A DNA stretch of 64,000 nt, taken from positions 201,612-265,611 of the forward strand of contig WBMV01004774.1 in assembly GCA_013396655.1 (NCBI GenBank), in the 5' to 3' direction. Position numbers and translations under genes: made by a program. Under the pieces are notes generated by a model that made no database searches, had not been told where the DNA came from, and was given only the letters and a program-made list of their open reading frames with translations. Shown here one piece after another: positions 39,601 to 49,690 of the stretch. Source of the DNA: Campylorhamphus procurvoides (Eukaryota; Chordata; Aves; Passeriformes; Dendrocolaptidae). The first letter of the stretch is position 1. Each line of letters starts with the position of its first letter.

Positions 39601-42600
39601 ACGGTGCAGCAGCACCAGGAAGAGCACTCAGCTCCCATCTGAAGCCTGGGCTCAACACCTGTAGGTGTCACCACATTGATGAGGCTTCACTGCACACAGG
39701 GACACCCAGCAATCCCTGTGTGCTCAGGGAGCTGCAGTCAGGTACTGAGGGAAGTCCTGGCCTTACACAAGTTCAAGCTAACCTTTGTTGAGGTTTGGAA
39801 AAAGCCAACCAGAGTGGCAGGGCCTCCAGCCAAACACAGCAGCAAAGAGAGGTGGTGGAAGTGATGCAAGAGACCATCTCCCTGGTCAGTCTTGGAAACT
39901 CAAGAGGCAAGGAGCAGAAGCACTGGGCAGCATCCCTGTGCATGCCCTCCTGCCATGGCACTGAGGAAAAGGGAACCCTCTACCCTCCATCCCTGCACAC
40001 ACAATTCTGGGACAGGTGATCTCCTGACTGGCATGGAACTAACTGAGAGACTGTGACAAAGCAAAGCAGAGTTTACAGGGGGAGTTTCTGGGTGCACATT
40101 GATGCTTGAGAGGTCACAGGACATACTGAGAGAGGAATGGCTGTAGAGATTTGAAAGGGACAGCTTAGGGACCTCCAGATTTAGACAGCTGCACACAAAC
40201 AGCCCGAGGGAAAAGACATCCAAAGATGTGGGTCACTCAAATAAACAACCTGGTAATTAACAGCAGTCCCTGGGCAAACAGCAGGGCTGGAGGGGACTGA
40301 GCACCCCTGAGGGCTGGGCAGTGTCTTCAGCTGCCTCTCCCCTTCCTCCCAGCCAGGCAAAGGGCACAAAGCTGCACTGCCCTAGCCCTTGCTCCTGGCA
40401 TGGAACCTCAGCCATGGTGTGCTCACAAGCCCTGCCCAGGATTCCTGAACTTCTCCTATGGGGGGAAGAGCTCTTGGGAAGGATCTGAACCACAAAACCA
40501 GTTTGCAGCTATTGCATTGAGCACTTCAGTTACCTTTTCCCTAACATTTCCTTGGGTCTTGGAATGCAGTAGGGTACCACAGCATCTAAGGATGGTGTTC
40601 AAATAAAGGCCCTAAACCCAGCCAAGGGATGGATTGAAAGATGGCACTGGGCCTCAGTGGATTAAGGCTGGTCTCAGCACCAGCCCTGTGCAGAGCAGGG
40701 CTCTCATTGCAGCTTTCACATGCTCTTTGCAAGGAGATCAGAGTGAGGACACTGGCTGCATTCTCATCACTTTCTCAATACAAGCGGAGGACAGGGAAAA
40801 ATAAAAATAAAAATCCACCCCCCTTCCAGTCCAAACCATCTGCTCCCAAACATGCTCTACTCTCTCCCTAACACAAGTTTCTCCTTTCCTGTGGGAACAG
40901 CAGCAGGTGAGGGGGAAGGAGGCCACAGAAGAGGCCCTCCCTCAGGTAAGGAGGGAGCACATCCTCTCACAGCTGCGTGCTGAGCCCAGCCCAGCCTGTT
41001 CCTGGAGCACCCACAGCGATGGCACTCGGGGCTGCACCGAGTCCTGCCCTGACTCATCTGGGGCTGCTCCAGCAAGCCAACAAACCAGCTGGGCAAGGTC
41101 ATTTCAGCACATGGACAGCCAGGTACTCAAGAGTGGATGTGTGACACAGTGGTGACAAAAAGCCACGGGTTCTCCAGGTGAGCAGCACCCCAGTCCCCCT
41201 CGTGCAGGGCACACAGGCTGCCTCTGCTTTCACGTGCAGCTCCACCACATTTCATGTCCAAAATCACTCTGCAACCACAGACACTTCTGTCCTGCTTCAT
41301 AACTTGGGGAAGGATGAGGACAGACCCCAAGTGAGCCATTTAACCACCAAAGTCAAAAGTGATCTGTGTGGTGGGCTCATAGTCATGAGTAAGGCACAGA
41401 CTTTCACTCCAGGTCCAGTGTAACATCGTGGCTCACAGCACAGGGGCCAGAGCAGCCCCTTCCTGAACGTGGGGAGAAGGAGTCTGTACTGAGAGCAGAG
41501 GCAAAATCAGGATTTTTGGTTCCAAGGTGAGGTCCTCCAGCTGTCCAGAGCAGCAGCGAGGCTCCAAGAATGACATCCTGCCTCCACAGCTACAGATTTG
41601 AGGAGGGGTGGAAGCTGGGAAGGAAGACAACACTGGAAGCCCAGAAGAGCATTCTCCCTGCCAAAACACTGGTAGGAAGGATTAATTCAGGGTCTTTAGT
41701 GGATGGTCAGGAAGTAGCAAAAGGTAAGTCCGACTCAGTTACACTATCCAGCCACAGGACACAAACAACACTCCCTGCTATTCACAGGGAACGCTTGGCT
41801 GATGCTCCTGGAGACTGATACACACCATGGCTACAGCATAAACACAGTAAGAAACGCACAGGTGACAACTGGACCTCACATTCCTCCTCAAAATGCCATT
41901 TTCCTGTCACTAGAAGTTTTGTACCCAGTGCCCTCAGAGCTCAGTGCATCGTCAGGGCATTGCTCACTCTTCCTGCAATAGGGAGTAACAACCACCTCTG
42001 CTCCCACGGAGCAGGTTTATTTTCCCAGCAATTTAAAGAAAGGACATTGCTGAGGCCTTGCTATGCACCACAGGAACTGCAGGGGCTAATTTAAGATGTG
42101 CCAAATTTAGAACAAGGTGCCAAGCTCTGAGGCTGTGCTGAAAAGTGACCCTTCTGCTCAGGGATCCTGGAAAAGGATGGACAGAAGCACTTATGCTTTT
42201 AAGACAGACAACAGTTCCTACTTGATATGAGACACAGGCAGGCAGAATCTGTGTACAGCCCTCAAAAGACCATCAAAAAAGGCTTTTTCATCTCTCAGTT
42301 GTGTGCTGATCCAATGGCCAGATGACCACAGAGAAGAGAGGAATCCCTCAATCCCTTTTCTAGAGGCTGAGTAAGAGCAGCAAAAATACAGAGCTGCATT
42401 TAGAGCTTCACTTCTAAGGGTGGGCCTTCTCAGAGCTGGAAAGACAATCCATTTCACACTGCATCCCAAAAAAACTGGCTGGTTACAACTGTTTCCACAC
42501 AGCAGAGTAAAAGCAGGCAGACCCCAACCAGACAGAGGGGCACAAGGGCTCTCCCTGTGAGGTCAGGGACCTGAGCTCCACAAGAGCAGCCCAAAGCACA

Positions 42601-44717
42601 CTCCCTTTCACACCAGCACCAGCAAACTGTGCGTTCTGGACTGACCAAACAAGCAGCACACGATACAACACTCATTTTAAATTGGGATGTGGGCTCTGGG
42701 AAGGGATGAGGAAGAGGACAGATTTACAAACAGAGCCTCCATGCAACATTAAAGTGCTGCAGTTCTGGGGCAGCATTAGGCACGTGTCAAAGAGGAGGCC
42801 AGGCACAACCTGTTCCCAAAATCCCAGAGCCTTGGCTCAGGCATGGTGTCTGTCAGGGCAGAGGAGCAGCGTGCCCTGTCAGCACATCCCAGCTGTGCCA
42901 GAGACACGGGGAGTTCCATTGCCAGGGCTTGTCAGCAGCATCAGCACATCAAATCCACTCGGATATCAAAGCCACTCCAGCTGATTATCCTAAAGGTGCG
43001 TCGCTTCCCGGGAGCAACAGAGGCAGAGACTATCAGAGCATATATTACTGTGAAACAACAGCATGTGACCCAATTCTCTAATTAGGAATGGGCTCAATTG
43101 CCCACGGAGGACAAGGGAAGGTTCTGAAAATATTAGATCACTGAGATTTCTTTTACCAGCAACAAGATGATGGTATTTAGTTGTTATAAAACAGAAGATT
43201 CCAAGACAAAGCTTTCACAGCCACAGCAACAATCCCTGTTCTTTGGGGTGTGTGTATCCACACCACACACTCACTTTACTCCTTACTCCTGCCCTGCCTG
43301 CTTCGAACCCGTTTCGATGAGGAGACAATTCCAACTGTGACATTTCACTTCAAACATCCACCCCGTTACACTCTGCTGAGCAAAACCCAACCCCACGGAG
43401 CAGCTCCACAGCTCCCAGCTGAGGCAGCTTCTCCACAGACACAAACTCTCTTCAGGGAAGCTCTAAAGCTCCCAGCACCTCCTCAAAGGCAAACCACACC
43501 AGCCCAGGAAGACACCAGAGGAGATGAACAATCCCACAGCCCTCTCCTTTCAGAACTGCTGCTCCCATTTCACAGGCAGCCTGAATCCTGAGTCACCAGC
43601 TCCCTGTACATCCCTGGGGAGCAGGTGCATATTTGCAACAGCTCCTGGGGAGCCGGTGGTGGCTCAAAGGACCAGCTCCGAATTCCGCCAGTGTGGAGCA
43701 TCAAGGAGCTCCCCATTCCCTCGGATTCCTGCTGCCAGGGAAAACCCAGCACCACCTGCTCCTGCCCCGGGCTCGGCGATGGTGCAGGGGCCGAGCCCTT
43801 GGGGAGGTCACTGTGCACGGAGGGGGGGAAGGATGACAGATTGAACGCCACGGCAGGACCCGTGCCCCACTGGGACCGCAGGAAACCGCGCCGCGCCACT
43901 CCTTGGCTCTTAATTACGGTCTTGTGACACCGTAGTTAATGGTCTGCCATGGGCTCCATTAGGAGCCTCGACGCTGGCAGGAGGCGGATCGGCCAACGCT
44001 GCCGCTCCCGGCACCGCCACCGAGCCCCGGCGGCTCCGGGCACGGAATCCCGCTCCTGTTCTTTTGTTACAGCCCTGCCTCGCTGGGAGCGGCTCGGGGC
44101 CGGTGGGAGCGGGCAGCGCTCCCCGTGCGAAGGGTCCGGCCGCGCATCCAGCCATTACATCACTCACCGGCCCCTCTGCCCACATTCTCCTCCAGATTTG
44201 GGGCACCGTAAGGAGCTGACGAGGCCTCCCAGCCGCCTGCCACGCGCGCGAGAAGGGGAAAAAAAACAAGCCAAGGAAAAAACAAAGGAAAAAGCAAAAC
44301 AACCCCTCCCCGCCTGTCTGCCTGCCCGGCGCTGGGGCACGGCCCCGGGGGAGGGGGTGGCAGCGATGGGGTGACACCGAGGGAAGGCAGCGATGGGGTG
44401 ACACCGAGGGGTGACACCATGGGGTGGCAGCGATGGGGTGACACCGTAGGGTGGGAGCGATGGGGAGGCAGAGATGGGGTGACACNAAGCAGCGATGGGA
44501 AGGCAGAGATGGGGTGACACCATGGGGTGACACCATGGGGTCGCTGGCACGGCCGGGCCCCCCGCTCCCCCGTACCGTTGCTGTAGGCGTACGGGGACTC
44601 GGAGGCGCCGTCCTGCAGGCTCTCCAGGATCTCGCCCTTGCCCACGTCGCTGTCGCCCACGAGCAGGAACTTGAGCAGGTAATCGTAGCTCTTCACGGGG
44701 CTGCCCTGGGTGCCCAT
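12406..44717 (-). CDS. RAB40C: RAB40C, complete CDS in six exons, 281 aa
   Basis: A Rab-like small GTPase with a SOCS box that acts as substrate receptor of a Cullin-5/Elongin B/C ubiquitin ligase (established for the RAB40 family). Exons: 44717-44576, 25922-25862, 23453-23393, 15418-15341, 14651-14429 and 12686-12406. All have GT/AG borders and agreeing phases, total 846 nt including TAG. Motifs: P-loop 'GDSDVGKGE' (21-29), 'DTSGQG' (69-74) replacing the usual DTAGQE, and 'VGNRLH' (124-129) replacing NKxD. The SOCS box spans about 175-229 ('VFSLQDLCC' near 189), a Ser/Gly-rich tail follows, and the C-terminus 'NNCKIS' places a cysteine for probable prenylation. These atypical G motifs are normal for RAB40 proteins. 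The length equals that of human RAB40C as I recall it. Introns are about 18.7, 2.4, 8.0, 0.7 and 1.7 kb. Synteny with WFIKKN1 and PIGQ separates it from RAB40B. Confidence 0.95.
13336..13590 (-). mobile_element. CR1 LINE 3' fragment
   Basis: It reads as a minus-strand CR1 3' end ('aggttggaaaagcc', 'cactgccaaggccaccactga', 'ttttcccaatatccaatctaaatctcc'). It lies in the RAB40C intron between exons 6 and 5 and is diverged. Confidence 0.75.
14429..14651 (-). CDS. RAB40C: RAB40C coding exon 5
   Basis: The acceptor is 'ctgttccag' and the donor is 'gtcagt' at 14428. It encodes 74 residues, '[20 protein letters not shown]' through 'EKIWRPNR', plus one base of the split Val. It contains the G4-equivalent NRLH, the G5 region and the start of the SOCS box. 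Confidence 0.95.
14710..15107 (+). mobile_element. CR1 LINE 3' fragment close to RAB40C exon 5 acceptor
   Basis: A plus-strand CR1 3' end, from 'gagcggctggaggcacttgggg' through 'ggttggacttggtgatccttg' to 'tattctgtggttctgtga'. It begins only about 60 bases from the exon 5 acceptor and is antisense to the gene. It is the same subfamily as the copy at 29208-29640. Confidence 0.85.
15341..15418 (-). CDS. RAB40C: RAB40C coding exon 4
   Basis: 26 codons, '[20 protein letters not shown]' then IKEIDE, in phase 0 at both ends. The acceptor is 'ctccaccag' and the donor is 'gtaaggg' at 15340. The [10 protein letters not shown] strand-helix is a Rab hallmark. Confidence 0.95.
15419..23392 (-). other. 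RAB40C: RAB40C intron between exons 4 and 3 (8.0 kb)
   Basis: Intron defined by the flanking exons. It contains one long CR1 (21650-22172) and a 19-base sequence shared between 15484 and 17477. No convincing additional exon, RNA gene or other element was seen. Confidence 0.7.
21650..22172 (+). mobile_element. CR1 LINE 3' fragment, about 520 bp
   Basis: It shows a long stretch of CR1 3' sequence: 'agaaggacatggacatgtta', 'ggctccagggagacctgaga', 'ttgggaaggaattctttgct', 'ccaaggccaggttggatggg', ending 'aacccaaaccattctggga'. It is plus oriented and 5' truncated. It is very similar in inverted orientation to 46147-46620, so both belong to the same relatively young subfamily. Confidence 0.92.
23393..23453 (-). 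CDS. RAB40C: RAB40C coding exon 3
   Basis: One base completes the split Trp codon, then twenty codons encode '[20 protein letters not shown]'. The acceptor is 'tgtttcag' and the donor is 'gtaagt' at 23392. It carries the switch II region with DTSGQG. Confidence 0.95.
24943..25131. repeat. Pentanucleotide microsatellite (CATCC/TATCC)n
   Basis: About 190 bp composed of catcc, tatcc, taatc and tcatc pentamers, imperfect in the middle and ending in a pure run of five to six 'catcc'. It lies in the RAB40C intron between exons 3 and 2. Confidence 0.92.
25518..25575 (-). mobile_element. Short CR1 3' end remnant
   Basis: 'gaatgatggaatggtttgag' followed by 'ctgaagggaccttatagacca' is the terminal 50-60 bases of a CR1 on the minus strand. 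An ambiguous base (N) follows at 25576. Confidence 0.6.
25862..25922 (-). CDS. RAB40C: RAB40C coding exon 2
   Basis: Two bases complete the split Gly codon, then '[19 protein letters not shown]' and two bases of Trp. The acceptor is 'tctttcag' and the donor is 'gtgagt' at 25861. It covers the switch I region and beta strands 2-3. Confidence 0.95.
26205..26330 (+). mobile_element. CR1 LINE 3' fragment
   Basis: 'gcttggatggggcttggagc' to 'ccttccaacccaaaccattc' then 'catgactctgagattc' is a plus-strand CR1 terminus, antisense to RAB40C. Confidence 0.85.
27435..27528. repeat. 31-bp minisatellite, three copies
   Basis: The unit 'agcaaggagggagcatccag' plus 'acaccctcccc' begins at 27435, 27466 and 27497 with at most one or two differences. 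The near identity suggests a recent array. Confidence 0.9.
27975..28012. repeat. (TA)n simple repeat
   Basis: An alternating 'tatatatatacatatatatat' tract in the RAB40C first intron. Confidence 0.85.
29208..29640 (-). mobile_element. CR1 LINE 3' fragment, about 430 bp
   Basis: From 'cacagaatcccagaatatgc' and 'tgagttggaagggacccaca' through 'cccctccagctgagcacaga' and 'tctgtggacactctctagg'. It is minus oriented, sense to RAB40C, and the same subfamily as 14710-15107. Confidence 0.88.
37752..37791. repeat. 20-bp tandem duplication
   Basis: 'gtttaaacagcaaaaatttt' is followed directly by 'gtttaaacagcagaaatttt', with one difference in 20. It lies in the RAB40C first intron. Confidence 0.85.
44355..44541. 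repeat. Minisatellite beside RAB40C exon 1 donor
   Basis: Variable units of 'gcgatggggtgacacc' alternate with 'gaggggtgacaccatggggt' and 'agggaaggca'. The array ends about 35 bases from the exon 1 donor (44575). A single ambiguous base interrupts it at 44486, suggesting that reads disagreed in the repeat. Confidence 0.85.
44576..44717 (-). CDS. RAB40C: RAB40C coding exon 1
   Basis: 47 codons plus one base, from '[20 protein letters not shown]' through the P-loop to 'SPYAYSN', with donor 'gtacgg' at 44575. The start at 44717 has A at -3 and G at +4. An in-frame ATG twelve bases upstream (44729) would add MRGR but has a weak context, and the family starts at MG. Confidence 0.93.
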
Positions 44718-44774
44718 CCTGCCTCTCATCGGCGGGGCGGCCCGGCCCGCATCCTCCGCCCGCCGGCCTGGGCT

Positions 44775-45232
44775 NNNNNNNNNNNNNNNNNNNNNNNNNN
44801 NNNNNNNNNNNNNNNNNNNNNNNNNNNNNNNNNNNNNNNNNNNNNNNNNNNNNNNNNNNNNNNNNNNNNNNNNNNNNNNNNNNNNNNNNNNNNNNNNNNN
44901 NNNNNNNNNNNNNNNNNNNNNNNNNNNNNNNNNNNNNNNNNNNNNNNNNNNNNNNNNNNNNNNNNNNNNNNNNNNNNNNNNNNNNNNNNNNNNNNNNNNN
45001 NNNNNNNNNNNNNNNNNNNNNNNNNNNNNNNNNNNNNNNNNNNNNNNNNNNNNNNNNNNNNNNNNNNNNNNNNNNNNNNNNNNNNNNNNNNNNNNNNNNN
45101 NNNNNNNNNNNNNNNNNNNNNNNNNNNNNNNNNNNNNNNNNNNNNNNNNNNNNNNNNNNNNNNNNNNNNNNNNNNNNNNNNNNNNNNNNNNNNNNNNNNN
45201 NNNNNNNNNNNNNNNNNNNNNNNNNNNNNNNN
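44775..45232. other. Assembly gap (458 N)
   Basis: An unbroken run of N beginning 57 bases upstream of the RAB40C ATG. The run may be an estimated rather than a true length. The RAB40C 5' UTR and promoter core are probably hidden here. Confidence 0.98.
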
Positions 45233-45537
45233 TGGGGGAATCCAGGTGTGTGTGTGGGGAATACAGGTGTGTGTAGGGGGAATCCAGGTGAGTGGGGGCA
45301 CCCAGGTGTTGTCCAGGTGTGGGGGCTATGCGGTCGGGGGCCATACAGGTGTTCCCCAGGTGTTATGGGCACCCAGATGTGGGGTGGGGATACAGGAAGG
45401 GGAGCACTCGTGGTTGGTGGGCTCCCAGGTGGGTGGGCGTGCAGCTGGGGGGTCCCAGGACACAGGATAGGGGGCCAGCCTGGTGGGTGTGGGTGGTCCA
45501 GGTGACATCCACTTATGGTGGCACCCAGGTGTAGGGT
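45233..45537. repeat. Degenerate minisatellite (ccaggtg units) on the far side of the gap
   Basis: Units of the type '(c)caggtgtgtgtggggg(aat)' begin at the gap edge and decay into 'acccaggtgttgtccaggtg' and 'gggcacccagatgtgggg'. The core 'caggtg' recurs every 11-30 bases. The array probably continues into the gap. Confidence 0.75.
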
Positions 45538-46146
45538 GGGCACCCTCCTCCTCCCCCCCCTCCTGCTCTGCATCCTGGCCTTGCTCCTCAGGTTACAGCA
45601 GCACTGAGACTTCTTGCTTTTATAAAATATTAATTGCTGCCCAAACCTGTCTTTTCCTGCAGGGCTGGATCCCTTTTCTCCCTCAGGGATTGTTCTGCTG
45701 GTGACCAGCAGGCCAGGACAGCAGTGTGTTCTGGATGCCCCCCAGCAGTGACTCCTCAGGAAAAGATCCCAAAAGTGGGGCTGGCAAAGGGCAATCTGTA
45801 AAATGGGCTGGAGTGGGGTGGGTTGAGGGCAGGCAAACGGCAGCTGGCAAAGTCCAAAGGGCTCTTCCACGTTGGCCGGGCAGCCAAGGGCACATCCCAC
45901 CCTCGGTGGGGATGGACTGGAATGGTGCAGTGCCAGGGACTGGGCAGTGATGAATCCATCAGCCCTCAGCTGGCTGAGGCACAGCCCTGGGCACCAGGAT
46001 GCCCATCTGAGCACCCCATGGGATGGCAGGACCCCAGTGCCCTGTGGCTCTGGGGACAAGGGCCCCTTCCTGTGCTCCATCCCTGCCCCTCAGGTGCTGT
46101 GCTGTGTATGGGGGATGATGAACCCACCCAGCCTGTGGAAAGCACG

Positions 46147-46620
46147 TCATAGAATCATGGAATGGTTTGGGTTGGAAGGGACCTTAAAGATCATCCAGTT
46201 CCCCCCCCTGCCATGGGCAGGGACACCTTCCACTAGACCAGGTTGCTCCAAGCCCTGTCCAACCTGGCCTTGGACTCTTCCAGGGATGAGGCAGCCACAG
46301 CTTCTCTGGGCAACCGGCGCCAGGGCCTGCCCCCCCTCCCAGCCAGGAATTCCTTCCCAATATCCCATCTAACCCTGCCCTCTGGCAGTGGGAAGCCATT
46401 TCCCCTTGTCCTGTCCCTCCATCCCTTGTCCCAAGTCCCTCTCCAGCTCTCCTGGAGCCCCTTTAGGCACTGGAAGGGGCTCTCAGGTCTCCCTGGAGCC
46501 TTCTCTTCTCCAGGTGAACCCCCCCAGCTCTCCCAGCCTGGCTCCAGAGCAGAGGGGCTCTGGAGCATCTCGGTGGTCTCCTCTGGACTCGCTCCAGAGC
46601 CTCTCCCTCTGCCCACAGGG
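46147..46620 (-). mobile_element. CR1 LINE 3' fragment, about 470 bp
   Basis: Starts 'tcatagaatcatggaatggt' and 'ttgggttggaagggacctta', continues with 'gccctgtccaacctggcctt', 'ttccttcccaatatcccatc' and 'ctccctggagccttctcttc', and ends near 'gactcgctccagagcc'. Minus orientation. It is one of the best preserved CR1 copies in the window. Confidence 0.93.
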
Positions 46621-46904
46621 TGAGACGGCAGAGCTCTTGGGTGGGAGCTGCTGCCCCTTTGGTGGTCCCAGCCTGGCTCCCCCTCCTCTCCCACAGCCTG
46701 AGCTCATTTGCTGCCTTGGAGCCACGTGGAGTGAACTCCTCCGGGGGTGCTGTTTTGGTGAGGGGTCTGTATCCCCACAAGGGGAGGGGATCCTCACATT
46801 CAGCACTGCTGAGCTTGGCTCCTGCACGTGGCAGGGGCCAAACACACTCCCTGCATCCCCCCACCCACCTCCCAAACAGCCCAGCTCCCACAGCCACTGC
46901 TAAG

Positions 46905-46990
46905 GCAAAATGAAATAGCAGATAGAGCAAAACAAAATAGCAGATAAAGCAAAAGGAAAGAGCAGATAAAGCAAATCGAAATAGCAGATG
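46905..46990. repeat. 22-bp tandem repeat, about four copies
   Basis: Units 'gcaaaatgaaatagcagata' and variants start at 46905, 46927, 46949 and 46971. The period of 22 is not a multiple of three, so the open minus-strand frame through it is not evidence of a protein. Confidence 0.88.
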
Positions 46991-49439
46991 TCCTGCTGGA
47001 GCCTCTGCCACTCCCAGCTGCTGATGGTGATCCCCAGGGAGCAGGGGCTTGGAGGGTGAAGGCTGCAGAGAAACTCACCCCAGGGCACAGCCTGGATGGT
47101 GGAGCAGGGGAAGCAGAGAGGGGAGACCTGTGCACATCTGGATTCCCCAGGAAGAGAGAAAAGCCACTCCTCTCATTTCTGGTCCATTGGATCCAAAGTG
47201 GTGGAAGTGGACTGGAGGAGGATGGGCAAGAGTCTCCTCTATTTTATTTCTCTTTTCTCAGTCTCTGGTTCTCAGTCCTACCACTGCAAAAGACCCTGTT
47301 TATGGCTCACTCAAGGGATTTCTCACCTCTTTGGTGAGATGGTGGAAACCAAACTGGAGTCCAGACCAATGGGAATCCTGGCAAGAGGTGGTGAGGCAGA
47401 GCTAGAGGAGTGATCCTGGCAGAGGATCCTGGCAGGGGCTTGCTGCAGTGTGGGGACTCTGCCATTGTTGTGCATTCAGCTGGAAGAAAGGGGAAAGGAA
47501 TGGAGTTTGAGGGAGTGACTGCTCTGGAGTGAGGAGAGGAGTGGTCACAAGGCACCCATCATTCCTAGCCCAGCTGCTCGGACTTTGCAGTGCTGCAAAG
47601 GTTTGCTCTCCCCATCCTGTCCCTCACACTAAACAGCACCACATGAACAGGCTCAGGGGACACCAAGGAACCCCTCACTGAATTGTAGGAAAACCCAGAG
47701 CTGGAGGAGCATCACCTCAACCATGTCCCAGGCCTGAGGTGGCATCAGCTGGTCAGGGCTCCTCCTTCCATGGGCTGCACAGCCTGCCCTTGGTACAATT
47801 AGAGCTGGACCAGTGGTGAAACCCCTCTGTGAGAGCTGAGGTCGAGGAACTGCCCAGCCAGACCTCAGGATGGGCATGAGCTGCCTGCCTCAATAAACAG
47901 CCTCCCTGCCTGTCCCTGTGCTGTGGCAGCCATGTGGTGCTCAGCAGTACGTTAAACAGGAGGGAAGAGCTTGAATTTTCTCCCAACATCTTGATTAGTG
48001 TAATCAAAACTTATTTAAGTTCTGATTAAAAGGTTTAACTAACCGAAAAACTCCAGACCTGTCAGCAGAACAAAGCTCTCCATCCCTAAACAAGCACCTG
48101 TAACTTGGTATGTGCAGAACATCCCTGGTCCCAGCTGTGTAGGGACCTGCTGCCACTGGCACTGCTGGCATTGCCACTGCCCTGCTGGCATTGCCATTGC
48201 TCTGCCCAAGACTTCTGCCTGAAGAAACAGAACTGTGATGAGCCTAAAGCCAGGGCTTGTTCCTGGACTGGTGCACTGGACCAGTCTGTGTTTCACATCA
48301 CCAGGCTGCATTTCACATCAGGGCTGTGGTGGGAAGGAAGTCACCTTCAGCTGGGGTTAGTGGTGACATTTAAAGCAAACGGTGTGTTGCTGCTGCTCAA
48401 TGCCTGGTAGTCCACGTGAGTGAAGGAGAAAATGTACCAGTGGTTTTTAACCAGTTATCAAACTTCCTCGTCAAACTTCACTCACAAACACACACTTCTA
48501 ATGAAACTGTCAGTGATTCAGTGCTCTTTCATAACACTTTAAACCAGAAAACACTGTAAGGAGGAGGATTGATTACAAGAGGTGTGAAGTTCTCACGAAT
48601 TTCCCCAGTGCCAGATGTTAAATCAGTGGATGGGAGAGGTGCTGCTGCCTCTCCCTGCCCTGAGTGAGCACAGAGCTCCCCCGAGCAGCACAGCCAGCAC
48701 CTCCCCTGCTCCCGGCCCCAACCTGCCTGGGAATGCAGGGAATATGTCCTGTCACCTCCAGCATCCACCAGCACAGGTATCCTCCTGGTGTGTGACTTGC
48801 TGAGACAGTAAATGGGGAGTTTGAGCATTCCTGGTTTGAGGCTTGGGCGTGGAGAAGAACTGGAGGTGAGGCTGCCAGCTGGCAGTCAAAGGCAAAAGAC
48901 CCTTGCAGCAACAGCTAATGGAAAAGAGTGAGCCAGATGCAAAGGTGCTGGGCACACTGTTCTCATCCAGGAACATGAATCTGCTCCCATGTGAGGTTTG
49001 GATTGCTCTGAATGTGTTTATCCTGCACCCAAATGCTCCTGATCCAGCTGGAAAGCCCCACGACCTGCTGTCATCCAGGACCCATCCAGAGCCATCCCAT
49101 CTGTGTTCACAGCACACTCACCCTGCAGAGCCTCAGGGCTCCACACAGAGGCTGTTCCCTGCCTCTGGCAGACCTGGACACTGCCAGGTTGGGGTGCTGC
49201 TCCCCAGCCCCTGGAGCTCCCCCTCTGTACCCAGCAGAGCAAGTGCTCTCAGGTCCAGGGCAGCTGTTGAGGAGCAGGTCAGGTATGTGAGTCAATGCAG
49301 GCACCCCAAAAACAGAGGGCTTAGACACCCTCCAAAAGGCAAAGGGGCTGCTGGACAGTCCCTGAATAGGGGGAAGAGGAACAGAGACAACACAGGACTG
49401 CAAATGTTCACAGTCACTGAAGAGATCTGAGTTACGGTG

Positions 49440-49690
49440 TCTCCAAGCTTGGCACAACAGGACAAAAGGCAATGGGCATGAATTTAAACACACCAAACTG
49501 TAATGCTTTTTCACTGTGAGGGTGACCAAGCACTGCACAGGCTGTCCAGGGAGGTGGTGGAGTCGCCACCCTTGGAGATATCCCAAGGCCATGTGGACAT
49601 GGTCAGGGCAACCAGCTTTGGGAGGCCCTGCATGAGCAGAGGGACTGGACCAGGTGATTCCAAGGCCCCTTCCAACCTCCACCAGTGGTT
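49440..49690 (+). mobile_element. CR1 LINE 3' fragment (diverged)
   Basis: Plus-strand CR1-like sequence: 'cacaacaggacaaaaggcaa', 'ggctgtccagggaggtggtg', 'gcagagggactggaccaggt' and the terminus 'ccccttccaacctccacca'. Confidence 0.75.

Larger units (their letters stand above)
25923..44575 (-). other. RAB40C: RAB40C intron 1 (18.7 kb)
   Basis: Bounded by exon 2 and exon 1. It contains CR1 fragments at 26205-26330 and 29208-29640, a 31-bp minisatellite at 27435-27528, a (TA)n tract near 27975-28012, a 20-bp tandem duplication at 37752-37791 and a minisatellite next to the exon 1 donor. From about 29.7 kb to the end of the intron no CR1 was recognised. No other gene is supported in it. Confidence 0.7.
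43850..44774 (-). promoter_or_regulatory. RAB40C: CpG-rich region over RAB40C exon 1
   Basis: CpG density and GC rise sharply from about 43.85 kb to the edge of the sequence gap and enclose exon 1, as expected for a housekeeping CpG-island promoter. The transcription start is not visible and may lie in the run of N (44775-45232) or beyond. Confidence 0.55.

Noticed and set aside
44160..46080. Minus-strand open frames of 394 and 638 codons across the run of N
   Set aside because: They are open only because N codons contain no stops. Real coding sequence is limited to RAB40C exon 1 (44576-44717).
48162..48201. 20-bp tandem duplication 'ctgctggcattgccactgcc'
   Set aside because: Two imperfect copies in low-complexity sequence; noted, but no function is suggested.
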